A stretch of DNA of 9,876 bases from J013 sp038521775 (GTDB lineage Bacteria; Pseudomonadota; Alphaproteobacteria; Rhodobacterales; Rhodobacteraceae). The notes under the pieces are model-generated. The model was not told where the DNA came from and did no database searches. It saw nothing but the letters and a program-made list of their open reading frames with translations. Every line of letters begins with the position of its first letter. The stretch's first letter is position 1. The translations under genes were made by a program, and so were the position numbers. The stretch spans positions 1 through 9,876 of the forward strand of contig JBCBKN010000148.1 in NCBI GenBank assembly GCA_038521775.1, written 5' to 3'. Below, one piece after another: positions 1-7,230 of the stretch.

Positions 1-1089
1 CAGCGCGATCCGGGCCTCTGGCATCTGACAGCCGATCCAAGCGCGGCGCTGCAGGCCGATCTGACCGCGGGCCTTGGCGACCGCACGCCAATCCGGCGAC
101 GCTGGTTGCTCGCCGAGGCAGCCGGCGCGCCTGTCGGCATTGCGCACACCATCCAGCTCCCCGTCCCGCCGATCTATGCCGGCGCCTTCGGCCCGCCCGG
201 CCTGATGATGGAGGCAAGCTGTGTGGCCGAGACCGCGCCGCCTGGCACACACGCCGCATTGCTGGCCGCGGCCGAGGCGGATTTGACCGCATCGGGCAGC
301 CAGATCCTCCTGGCCGCCTCGACCCCCGGCGATGCGTGGGAGGAGGTGTTTTCCGCTTCAGGCTATGCGCCGATCACCCGGTACATGGCGCGCAGCGGGC
401 TGCGGGCCGCACCCGGGCCGGACGGGTCGACCGCCGAGCGAAACGCAGCACAGCTGGCAGGCCTGGAGCCAGCGGACCGGCGCTCAGCAAACCCGCCGCA
501 AGCAAACCCGCCGCAAGCAAACCCGCCCATATCGGACAGCCCGGACCCACCGCGCGCGGCAACAACGCAGGACATTGCGGAGATCGTCACGCTCAGCGCG
601 CGCCATCGGCAGATCCTGCACCGGCTCGACGGGTTCTGGGCCCCGCATCCCGAGGCCGATGCGCGCTTTGGCGCCTGGATGTCAAAAAGCCGGACCCTGC
701 CGGACCGGGACATGATCGTCACCGAGTTCTTCACCGAGATCGTCACCGAGATCGTCACTGGGCAGGAGGGCGGTCTGACTGGCTATGCCATTGCGCAACC
801 TGCAACCGCGCTGCATTTGCCCGCGCCGCATGACGTGGGGCCGGTGGGGTTCATCGATGATTTTTTCCATGTCGCGCTTGACGATCCCCAAGCGCTGCCC
901 GGGCGCGAGCTGATCCGTCGGGACGCAGCAGCGCTGCTGGGCGCCGCCGAAACCGCCCTGGCCGCGCGCGGAAAGACCGCCGCTTTGGTGGTCTGTCCGG
1001 CGGCATGGCGCTCGAAAACCGCCCTGCTTGCCGACGCGGGGTACCGCATCGCGCTGAGCTGGTCGATCAAGCGAGGCCGGTCAGCTTAG
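1..1089 (+). CDS. GNAT-like acetyltransferase-family protein, 3' part (5' end outside window)
   Basis: The reading frame is open from base 1, so the gene begins left of the window; 362 codons and a TAG stop are visible. A TTG at 106 could be read as a start, but the frame upstream of it codes plausible protein (RDPGLWHLTADPSAAL), so I treat the gene as truncated by the window edge. The protein looks like two GNAT folds in tandem. The first half ends with an AAEADL helix and a WEEVFSASGY segment, the usual C-terminal strand-helix of a GNAT domain. The second half has the beta-4/beta-5 style block GFIDDFFH (about 847-870), followed by a long helix and VCPAAWRSKTALLADAGY. A clear Q/R-x-x-G-x-G/A acetyl-CoA loop is not visible in the second half, so catalysis is uncertain. 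The linker between the halves is stretched by a Pro/Asn/Gln repeat. It faces the catabolic operon convergently and is probably unrelated to it. Substrate unknown. Confidence 0.6.
   Translation, partial: QRDPGLWHLTADPSAALQADLTAGLGDRTPIRRRWLLAEAAGAPVGIAHTIQLPVPPIYAGAFGPPGLMMEASCVAETAPPGTHAALLAAAEADLTASGSQILLAASTPGDAWEEVFSASGYAPITRYMARSGLRAAPGPDGSTAERNAAQLAGLEPADRRSANPPQANPPQANPPISDSPDPPRAATTQDIAEIVTLSARHRQILHRLDGFWAPHPEADARFGAWMSKSRTLPDRDMIVTEFFTEIVTEIVTGQEGGLTGYAIAQPATALHLPAPHDVGPVGFIDDFFHVALDDPQALPGRELIRRDAAALLGAAETALAARGKTAALVVCPAAWRSKTALLADAGYRIALSWSIKRGRSA
486..527 (+). repeat. In-frame 15-bp tandem repeat, about 2.8 copies
   Basis: The unit agcaaacccgccgca occurs at 486-500 and again identically at 501-515; 516-527 repeats its first 12 bases. 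Because the unit is a multiple of three, it encodes a repeated pentapeptide (NPPQA) in the linker between the two halves of the GNAT-like protein without breaking the frame. Perfect identity of the copies suggests recent slippage. Confidence 0.9.
735..758 (+). repeat. In-frame 12-bp tandem repeat, two copies
   Basis: gagatcgtcacc at 735-746 is followed by gagatcgtcact at 747-758, one mismatch. The stretch just upstream (atgatcgtcaccgag, from about 712) is a partial, degenerate further copy. It encodes a reiterated EIVT segment in the second half of the GNAT-like protein and keeps the frame. Confidence 0.8.
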
Positions 1090-1099
1090 CGGGGCCGAA

Positions 1100-1150
1100 G
1101 CGCGGGGCGGCCAGAACATGGCTCCCGGCGCCACGGACCGCGCCCCGCGC
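1100..1150. terminator. Possible bidirectional stem-loop between convergent genes
   Basis: The gap 1090-1167 between the stop of the GNAT-like gene and the stop of the RidA-like gene contains a perfect 10-bp inverted repeat: gcgcggggcg at 1100-1109 and cgccccgcgc at 1141-1150. The loop is about 31 nt and includes a small GC-rich palindrome (ggcgcc). The right arm is followed by aaaa on the + strand; neither strand has a clear T-run after the stem. It therefore does not fit a textbook intrinsic terminator, but its place between converging transcripts suggests a role in ending or stabilising them. Confidence 0.35.
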
Positions 1151-1167
1151 AAAATCGCGCGAGCCGC

Positions 1168-1566
1168 CTATGCCGTGCCCAGCTCGGCCGTCGCCTCGAT
1201 CTCGACCAGGGCACGATCCTCGACCAGCGCACTGACGACGACCATGGTCATGGCCGGGAAATGCCGGCCCAGAACCGCGCGATAGACCGCCCCGATTTCA
1301 GACTGGCGCGCGACATATTCGCGCTTGTCGGTCACATACCAGGTCAGCCGGGTGATGTGCTCGGCCCGCCCGCCCGCGGCCTCGACCACCGCGAGGATGT
1401 TGCGCAGCGCCTGCTCCATCTGGCCGATGAAATCATCGGTCTCAAAGACCTGCTCGGCCGTCCAGCCGATCTGTCCGCCGACATAAAGCCGGCCATCCTC
1501 GGTCAGCACGCCATTGGCATAGCCCTTGGCCCGCGCCCAGCCCTCGGGGTGAACGATCCTGTGCAT
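1168..1566 (-). CDS. RidA (YjgF/YER057c/UK114) family protein lacking the canonical arginine
   Basis: A 132-residue protein of the usual RidA length. It shows the family's GQIG segment (31-34), an AVVEAAGG helix end (59-66) and the closing VEIEA strand (121-125). Archetypal RidA hydrolyses reactive enamine/imine intermediates using an arginine in the PARSCVEV stretch (Arg105 in E. coli). Here that stretch reads PAMTMVVV, so methionine 106 replaces the arginine. This puts the protein with RidA-like subgroups whose activity differs or is unknown. I chose the ATG at 1566 because it has a strong Shine-Dalgarno site and gives the family's normal N-terminus; an upstream in-frame start would run into the thioesterase gene. 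It is the last gene of the operon, one base after the thioesterase stop. In a pathway for an amino-aromatic acid, a role in releasing ammonium from an enamine-type intermediate is an attractive guess. Confidence 0.88.
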   Translation of the reverse strand: MHRIVHPEGWARAKGYANGVLTEDGRLYVGGQIGWTAEQVFETDDFIGQMEQALRNILAVVEAAGGRAEHITRLTWYVTDKREYVARQSEIGAVYRAVLGRHFPAMTMVVVSALVEDRALVEIEATAELGTA

Positions 1567-1567
1567 C

Positions 1568-1992
1568 TCAACCCTCCTCATGCTTCGGGTCCAGCTCCGC
1601 CACAACCCGCCGACGCAGCGCGTCGGGCCAGGGGCGCGCCTTCATCGCCGCCCCGTCGATCCACACCAGGACCGGCCGCGCCGTCAGACGCAGCTCGCCG
1701 CCGCAGACCGCCTCGATCAAAAGCTCCAGACTGGCCCCGCCGATCCGGACCGGGCGCAGGGAGAAGTCCAACACATCGCCCATCCGGCTTGCCGCAGGAA
1801 ACTCCGCCGAGATCGTAACCGTCGGCACGCCATTGCCGTCATGCCGGATGATCTGGCGGAAGTCATGCCCCAGATGGGCAAACCAATCCTCAACCACCGC
1901 ATTGATCATCTCGAAATAGCGGGGGTAGAAAACGATGCCCGCCGGGTCGCAATCGCCAAACCGCACCGGTCTTGTGACGGAAAACGGCACGC

Positions 1993-1996
<4 letters not shown>
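1568..1996 (-). CDS. Acyl-CoA thioesterase, 4-hydroxybenzoyl-CoA thioesterase (hotdog) family
   Basis: A 142-residue single hotdog-fold protein of normal family length. The N-terminal motif FGDCDPAGIVFYPRYFE (13-29) is the signature of the Pseudomonas-type 4-hydroxybenzoyl-CoA thioesterases; Asp17 is the expected catalytic aspartate at the start of the central helix. Members hydrolyse aromatic or short acyl-CoA thioesters in the cytoplasm. In this operon it could release the end product of a CoA-bound aromatic route, or free CoA from dead-end thioesters; the sequence cannot separate these. The start is GTG at 1996, overlapping the livF-type stop by four bases (GTGA). A second GTG two codons later is possible, but the first matches the coupling pattern of the operon. 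Confidence 0.88.
1572..1579 (-). promoter_or_regulatory. Strong ribosome binding site for the RidA-like gene
   Basis: On the minus strand the sequence reads gaggaggg, five bases before the ATG at 1566. It lies inside the last codons of the thioesterase gene, implying translational coupling, and it decides the start codon. Confidence 0.8.
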
Positions 1997-2678
<682 letters not shown>

Positions 2679-2682
<4 letters not shown>

Positions 2683-3428
2683 GCCGCCTCGCCCAAATAG
2701 GCCTCCTGCACCTCGCGATTGGCCCGGATCTCGGCCACAGAGCCCGAGGCGATGATGCGGCCATAGACCAGCACGCTGATCCGATCAGCCAGGGCAAAGA
2801 CCGCATCCATGTCATGCTCGACCAGAAGGATCGGCGCTTCGGCCTTCAGACGGGCAAGCAGAGCGGTCATCTCGCGCGCGCCATCCGGGCCCATGCCGGC
2901 CATCGGCTCGTCAAGCAGGAAGGCCCGCGGCTTCATCGCCAGCGCCAAGGCCATCTCCAACCGCCGCCGCTCGCCATGCGAGAGATCGGCGGCACGCACG
3001 GTCTCGCGCCCTTCAAGCCCGACCCTGGCGATGTGGATCTGCGCCGGGCCGACCAGCGCTTGCGTGCGCAACGCCCGGCGCAGAAAGCGCCAGCTGAGGC
3101 CCTGGGCGCCCTGCACGCAGAGCACGACATTCTGCAGCACGCTGAATTCGGGTGCGACGGCCGAGATCTGGAAGCTGCGCGCCAGCCCGGCCCGGGCCCG
3201 TGCGGGCGCATCCAGCCGGGTGATGTCGCGCCCCTGAAACCGGATCTCGCCGGCATCGGGCGCAAGCTCGCCGGTGATCTGCTTGATCAGGGTCGATTTG
3301 CCCGCCCCGTTGGGGCCGATCAGGGCGTGGATCTCCTCGCGCCGCAGATCGAGCGTGACCGCATCGGTGGCCTTCAGCGCGCCAAAGCGCTTCTCCAGCC
3401 CGCGGATCGCCAGCACCGGTTCAGCCAT
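2679..3428 (-). CDS. livG: Branched-chain/aromatic-acid ABC importer ATPase, LivG type
   Basis: A 249-residue ABC ATPase with all consensus elements: Walker A GPNGAGKST (38-46), the LivG-type Q-loop segment ARSFQIS (83-89), signature LSHGERRRLE (149-158), Walker B AFLLDEP (169-175) and switch His205 in LLVEHD. The C-terminal YLG extension is typical of LivG. It works on the inner face of the cytoplasmic membrane with the LivF-type partner and the two permeases. The ATG at 3428 lies eight bases inside the end of livM. The symbol is at family level only. Confidence 0.93.
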
Positions 3429-4401
3429 GCGCGGGCCTCCCCGCCACCAGGCCGATCAGCCCGCCGCGCGCATAGAGCACAACGCCCAGGAGCAGGAAGC
3501 CCAGCAGCGCCTGCCAGTACTCCGACACCCCGCCCAGCGCATGCTCCAGCACCACAAAAAGCGCCGCGCCCGCAACCGGCCCGAAGAGCCGTGCGACCCC
3601 GCCCAGGATCACCAGCACGATGATCTCGCCCGAGGTCTGCCAGGCGAGCATCGAAGGGCTCACAAAGCGGTTGAGATCGGCATAGAGCGCGCCGGCCAGC
3701 CCGGTGATCATCCCCGACAGGATGAAGGCGACCAGCCGGATGCGAAAGATCCGGATGCCGGCGGCCGCCACGCGGGAGGGCGATTGGCGCGCAGCCTGCA
3801 GCGCAAGCCCAAAGCCCGCCCCCGAAATCCGCCAGGAGAGGAGCAGCGCGGCCAGCAGTACCGCCATGCAGAGGCCAAAGAACTGCAGCCCATCGAGCGT
3901 GTCGAGCCCCGGAAAGCTGTTGCGCAGATAGATCGGCAGCCCGTCCTCGCCGCCATAGGCCGGCCAGGAGATGGCGAAGTAGTACAGCATCTGCGCGAAG
4001 GCCAGCGTGATCATGATGAAGAAGATGCCCGAGGTGCGCAGCGACAAGGCCCCGATCACCGCGGCCGCAAGGCCCGAGACGAGGATCGCCACCGGCCAGA
4101 TGATCAGCATCTGGGTGGTGCCCTCCAGCGCGACGGGCCAGGTCATCAGCGGCTGATAGCTTTGCGCATGGCTGGCCAGAATGCCCGCCGCATAGCCCCC
4201 CAGCCCGAAAAACGCCGCATGGCCGAAGCTGACCATCCCGCCCAGCCCCAGCGCGAGGTTGAGCCCCACCGCCGCCAGCGCCAGGATCGCCACCTTGGTC
4301 GCCAGGGTGACGATGAAGGGCTCGCCCTGGCCCGACGCCACGACCGGCACAGCAATGAGCGCGATCAGCAGGACCGCATTGAACGCCATCTCGCGGGTCA
4401 T
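3421..4401 (-). CDS. livM: Branched-chain/aromatic-acid ABC importer permease, LivM type
   Basis: A 326-residue polytopic membrane protein. The hallmark LivM block NLALGLGGMVSFGHAAFFGLGGYAAG appears near residues 48-73. The cytoplasmic coupling loop lies about two thirds along, before the segment FILSGMITGLAGALYAD. The usual LivM loop has ARENE; here it is ARQSPSRVAAAGI, a moderate divergence. The same frame stays open far upstream (to 5418), but that part is a shadow of livH. The true start is ATG at 4401, which overlaps the livH stop in an ATGA and begins with MTREMAFNAVLL leading into the first membrane helix. It forms the translocation channel with the LivH-type permease. Confidence 0.92.
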   Translation of the reverse strand: MTREMAFNAVLLIALIAVPVVASGQGEPFIVTLATKVAILALAAVGLNLALGLGGMVSFGHAAFFGLGGYAAGILASHAQSYQPLMTWPVALEGTTQMLIIWPVAILVSGLAAAVIGALSLRTSGIFFIMITLAFAQMLYYFAISWPAYGGEDGLPIYLRNSFPGLDTLDGLQFFGLCMAVLLAALLLSWRISGAGFGLALQAARQSPSRVAAAGIRIFRIRLVAFILSGMITGLAGALYADLNRFVSPSMLAWQTSGEIIVLVILGGVARLFGPVAGAALFVVLEHALGGVSEYWQALLGFLLLGVVLYARGGLIGLVAGRPAHG

Positions 4402-5318
4402 GCCGGTCTCCCGAACAGACCCGAGGGGCGCAGGATCAGCACCGCGGCCATCAGGATATAGATGAGCATGGAGGCGAGCGCCGAGCCCACGCCCATCGCC
4501 TCGGAGGGCGGCATGATCAGCCCAAAGGCCTGGGGCAGCAGGAACCGGCCCAGCGTGTCGGTCAGCCCCACCAGGATCGCCCCGACCAGCGCGCCGGAGA
4601 TCGAGCCCACCCCGCCGATGACGATCACCACAAAGGCCAGGATCAGCACCGGCTCGCCCATGCCCACCTGCACCGACTGGATCGCGCCGACCATCGCGCC
4701 GGCGACCCCGGCCAGCGCGGCGCCCAGCGCAAAGACCACCGTGTAGAGCACCCCGATATTGACGCCCAGCGCCGCGATCATCTCGCGGTCGCTCTCGCCC
4801 GCGCGAATGCGGATGCCCAGCCGTGTGCCCGCGATCAGCCAGAAGAGGAGTGCCGCGACCACGAGCCCGGCCAGGATGATTGCCAGCCGGTAGAGCGGGT
4901 ATTCGATGCCGCCGGGCAGCATCACCGCGCCGGAGAGCATGGCCGGCGGGTCGAGAAACAGCGGGAAGGAGCCGAAGATCCAGCGCGTGCCTTCCGAAAA
5001 GATCAGGATCAGCGCGAAGGTGGCCAGCACCTGGTCGAGATGGTCGCGATCGTAAAGCCGCCGGATCACCGCGACCTCGATGATCGCACCGGCCGCTGCC
5101 GCGGCGGCGATGGAGGCCGCAAGCCCCAGCCAGAACGAGCCCGTGGCACCGGCCACCCAGGCACAGGCAAAGGCCCCGATCATATAGAGCGAGCCATGCG
5201 CGAGGTTGATGAGCCCCATCACGCCGAAGACCAGCGTGAGCCCCGCGGCCATCAAAAACAGCATCACGCCGAATTGCAGCCCGTTGAGGATCTGCTCGAT
5301 AAAAAGGGTGAGGGTCAC
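4398..5318 (-). CDS. livH: Branched-chain/aromatic-acid ABC importer permease, LivH type
   Basis: A 306-residue permease with the LivH N-terminus (IEQILNGLQFGVMLFLMAAG) and the diagnostic GLTLVFGVMGLINLAHGSLYM block around residues 26-46. About eight hydrophobic segments follow; a coupling loop with RAGESDREMIAALG lies in the second half, and the end LRPSGLFGRPA is the classic family terminus. The start is GTG at 5318, overlapping the stop of the BKACE gene by four bases (GTGA). It acts in the cytoplasmic membrane with the LivM-type subunit. Confidence 0.93.
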   Translation of the reverse strand: MTLTLFIEQILNGLQFGVMLFLMAAGLTLVFGVMGLINLAHGSLYMIGAFACAWVAGATGSFWLGLAASIAAAAAAGAIIEVAVIRRLYDRDHLDQVLATFALILIFSEGTRWIFGSFPLFLDPPAMLSGAVMLPGGIEYPLYRLAIILAGLVVAALLFWLIAGTRLGIRIRAGESDREMIAALGVNIGVLYTVVFALGAALAGVAGAMVGAIQSVQVGMGEPVLILAFVVIVIGGVGSISGALVGAILVGLTDTLGRFLLPQAFGLIMPPSEAMGVGSALASMLIYILMAAVLILRPSGLFGRPA

Positions 5319-6085
5319 GCGCCGACCCCATGCTCGGCCATGATCTTGCGCGCCGCGGCAACCAGATCGGCGTTGCTTGTCGCCGGCCGGCCATCGGGCA
5401 TATGGGTGACATCCTCAAGCCCGATCCGGGTGTCTAGCCCCAGCGCCGCGGCCCGCGCCACCATCGCCCAGGCCGAGCGCCCCTCGCCATGCAGCAGGAT
5501 CGGCCGGTCGATGCCGGCATCGGCCAGCATGGCCAGGATCGTATCGGCCTCGCGCAAGGCCGCCTCTGAGGCGACATCCTGCATCTCGATCATGATGCGC
5601 AGGCAGGCGGAAGGCGCGGCCTCGGCCAGAAACCGCGCCGCATCGGTCTGGTTCCAGAGCCCCGCCTCAATGCCCACCCCTTGCCGGGTGAGCAGCGTCA
5701 TCACCTCCAGCGCGTCCGGCTCGCCCAGATTGACCGAGGCATAGTCGGGTTGCGTGGTCCAGGCCGCCATGCTGGCGTGACGGGCGCGGCCGCCCGGCGC
5801 GATCCAGGCCCCGGTGCCGATGCCCACCGGCAGGCCGGGCAGCGCTGCGCGCACCGCGTCGAGCGCGGCGGCAACATCGCCGGGCGCCAGGCTTTCGGCG
5901 CCATCGGGCCCGCGGGGATGGATGTGCAGCTCAGCAGCACCGGCCGCCACCGCGGCGGCGGCCTCGGTCGCCAGGGCCGCCGGGGTCACCGGCAGCCCCG
6001 CCACCTGCGCGGGGTCATGGGCGCCATTGAGGCACGCCTGCAGCACAAACTCGCTCCCGGCCAGTTCGGGCCCTACATGCTGCAC
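5315..6085 (-). CDS. BKACE family (DUF849) beta-keto acid cleavage enzyme
   Basis: A 256-residue protein of the 3-keto-5-aminohexanoate cleavage enzyme family. Characterised members are Zn-dependent and use acetyl-CoA to split a beta-keto acid into acetoacetate and a CoA ester. Visible hallmarks are LQACLNGAHDP (15-25), the metal-binding HIHPRG (His54 and His56), the conserved GIEAGL with Glu140, and GLEDV with Glu224 as the likely third metal ligand. Length is slightly below the lysine-fermentation enzyme Kce (about 270). The start is GTG at 6085, 13 bases inside the end of the binding-protein gene, with a weak gcgggtga before it; no ATG fits the frame nearby. It sits inside the transporter genes, between the binding protein and the first permease, so it is clearly co-expressed with uptake. 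The acid it cleaves cannot be read from sequence. Confidence 0.87.
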   Translation of the reverse strand: MQHVGPELAGSEFVLQACLNGAHDPAQVAGLPVTPAALATEAAAAVAAGAAELHIHPRGPDGAESLAPGDVAAALDAVRAALPGLPVGIGTGAWIAPGGRARHASMAAWTTQPDYASVNLGEPDALEVMTLLTRQGVGIEAGLWNQTDAARFLAEAAPSACLRIMIEMQDVASEAALREADTILAMLADAGIDRPILLHGEGRSAWAMVARAAALGLDTRIGLEDVTHMPDGRPATSNADLVAAARKIMAEHGVGA

Positions 6086-7203
6086 TCACCCGCATAGGCG
6101 TCGGCATGGTTTTCAAGTGCGACGCTGATGATCTTGTTGGTCAGCACATCGCCCTCCTTGACCACCTCGCGCACATAGATGCTCTGGATCGGATGATGGT
6201 TGGGCCCGAAGGCAAACGGCCCGCGGACGGATGCGAATTCGGCCGCCCGCAGCGCCTCGCGGAAGGCCGCGGGATCGGACGTATCGGCCGTTTCCATGGC
6301 CGAGATCAGCAGGTTCGCCGTGTCAAACCCTTGGCTTGCGTAAAGCGAGGGCAACCGGCCGTACTCGGCCTCAAACGCCGCAACGAAAGCCGCATTGGCC
6401 GCATTGTCGATGTCCTTGGACCATTGCGAGGTGTTGCGCACGCCCAACGCGGCATCGCCCACCGCCTGCAAGATCCCCTGATCGAAGGAAAAGGCCGGGC
6501 CGACCAGCGGGATATCGACGCCCGACTGGGCATATTGTTTCAGGAACGCGATGCCCATCCCGCCGGGCAGGAAGAAGAACACGCTGTCGGCCCCCGAAGC
6601 GCGGATCTGGGCGATCTCGGCGGCATAATCGGTCTGGCCGAGCTTGGTGTAGAGCTCGCCCGCCAGCGCGCCTTCGTAAAACCGCTTGTAACCGGTCAGC
6701 GCATCCTGCCCCGCCGGATAGTTGGGTGCGAGGATAAAGCTGTTTTCAAACCCCGCCGCCACCGCATAGGCACCCGCCGCCTCATGCAGATTGTCGTTCT
6801 GCCAGGCCACGTTGAAGTAATTCTCATGACAGCCCCGCCCGGCCAGCGCCGAGGGCCCGGCATTGGGCGAGAGGTAAAAGACCCCCTGGCGGACCGCGGC
6901 CGGCACCACCGCCATGGCAAGGTTCGACCAGATGATGCCGGTCAGCACATCGACCTGTTCCGACTGGATCATCTTATCGGCAAGCTGCACCGCAATGTCG
7001 GGCTTGCGCTGATCATCCTCGATCACAAGCTCAATATCGCTCGCCTCGGCCATCTTCAGCGCCAGGGCAAAGCCGTCGCGCACATCGATGCCCAGCCCCG
7101 CACCGCCGCCCGAAAGCGTGGTGATCATCCCCACCTTCAGCGTCTCGGCCTGCGCCGCACAGGCCATCGCGGCCAGTGCCGCGGCCAGTCCCAATGCCTT
7201 CAT
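6073..7203 (-). CDS. Periplasmic solute-binding protein of the HAAT/Liv-type importer
   Basis: A 376-residue type I periplasmic binding protein (Peripla_BP_6). It starts with a signal peptide: Lys2, a hydrophobic alanine/leucine stretch, then AQA before Glu20, predicted to be cut by signal peptidase I after residue 19. The mature part opens with LKVGMITTLSGGGAGLG, the standard first strand and ligand loop. Later blocks include IEDDQRKPD (61-69), LSPNAGPSALAGRGC (111-125) and WQNDN (134-138). This pattern resembles binding proteins associated with aromatic acids more than classical leucine binders. The mature protein has only two cysteines, Cys125 and Cys374, which may form a disulfide in the periplasm. 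ATG at 7203 is preceded by an agggag site. It delivers ligand to the permeases encoded downstream, with the BKACE gene interposed. Confidence 0.92.
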   Translation of the reverse strand: MKALGLAAALAAMACAAQAETLKVGMITTLSGGGAGLGIDVRDGFALALKMAEASDIELVIEDDQRKPDIAVQLADKMIQSEQVDVLTGIIWSNLAMAVVPAAVRQGVFYLSPNAGPSALAGRGCHENYFNVAWQNDNLHEAAGAYAVAAGFENSFILAPNYPAGQDALTGYKRFYEGALAGELYTKLGQTDYAAEIAQIRASGADSVFFFLPGGMGIAFLKQYAQSGVDIPLVGPAFSFDQGILQAVGDAALGVRNTSQWSKDIDNAANAAFVAAFEAEYGRLPSLYASQGFDTANLLISAMETADTSDPAAFREALRAAEFASVRGPFAFGPNHHPIQSIYVREVVKEGDVLTNKIISVALENHADAYAGECSM

Positions 7204-7209
7204 CTCACT

Positions 7210-7215
7210 CTCCCT
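7210..7215 (-). promoter_or_regulatory. Ribosome binding site for the solute-binding protein
   Basis: Minus-strand agggag, six bases before the ATG at 7203. It lies in the 27-nt gap after the ligase gene, the largest gap in the operon, which lets the binding protein be translated independently of the upstream gene. No -35/-10 pair is visible in or around the gap. Confidence 0.6.
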
Positions 7216-7230
7216 GTTTGTTCGGGCGCA

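Noticed and set aside
106..108. TTG as the start of the GNAT-like gene
   Set aside because: The frame continues open to base 1 with plausible coding sequence, so the gene is cut by the window edge.
486..527. Tandem repeat considered as a CRISPR or regulatory iteron array
   Set aside because: There are no spacers, the units are contiguous, 15 bp, in frame and within a coding region; protein-level slippage explains it.
1567..1605. 13-residue upstream extension of the RidA-like protein
   Set aside because: It overlaps the thioesterase gene, has no ribosome site, and is not typical of the family; the ATG at 1566 has a near-perfect Shine-Dalgarno site.
3274..4461. A 395-codon open frame on the + strand
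   Set aside because: Antisense shadow of livG and livM, with a low-complexity Arg/Gln/Asp/Pro-rich translation and no recognisable fold.
4402..5418. N-terminal extension of the livM frame through the whole livH gene
   Set aside because: The added residues are a frame-shifted shadow of livH (Arg/Gly/Ala-rich). The ATG at 4401 in an ATGA overlap gives a normal LivM N-terminus.
7204..7230. Internal promoter between the ligase and the binding-protein gene
   Set aside because: The gap is only 27 nt and shows a ribosome site but no convincing -35/-10 elements.
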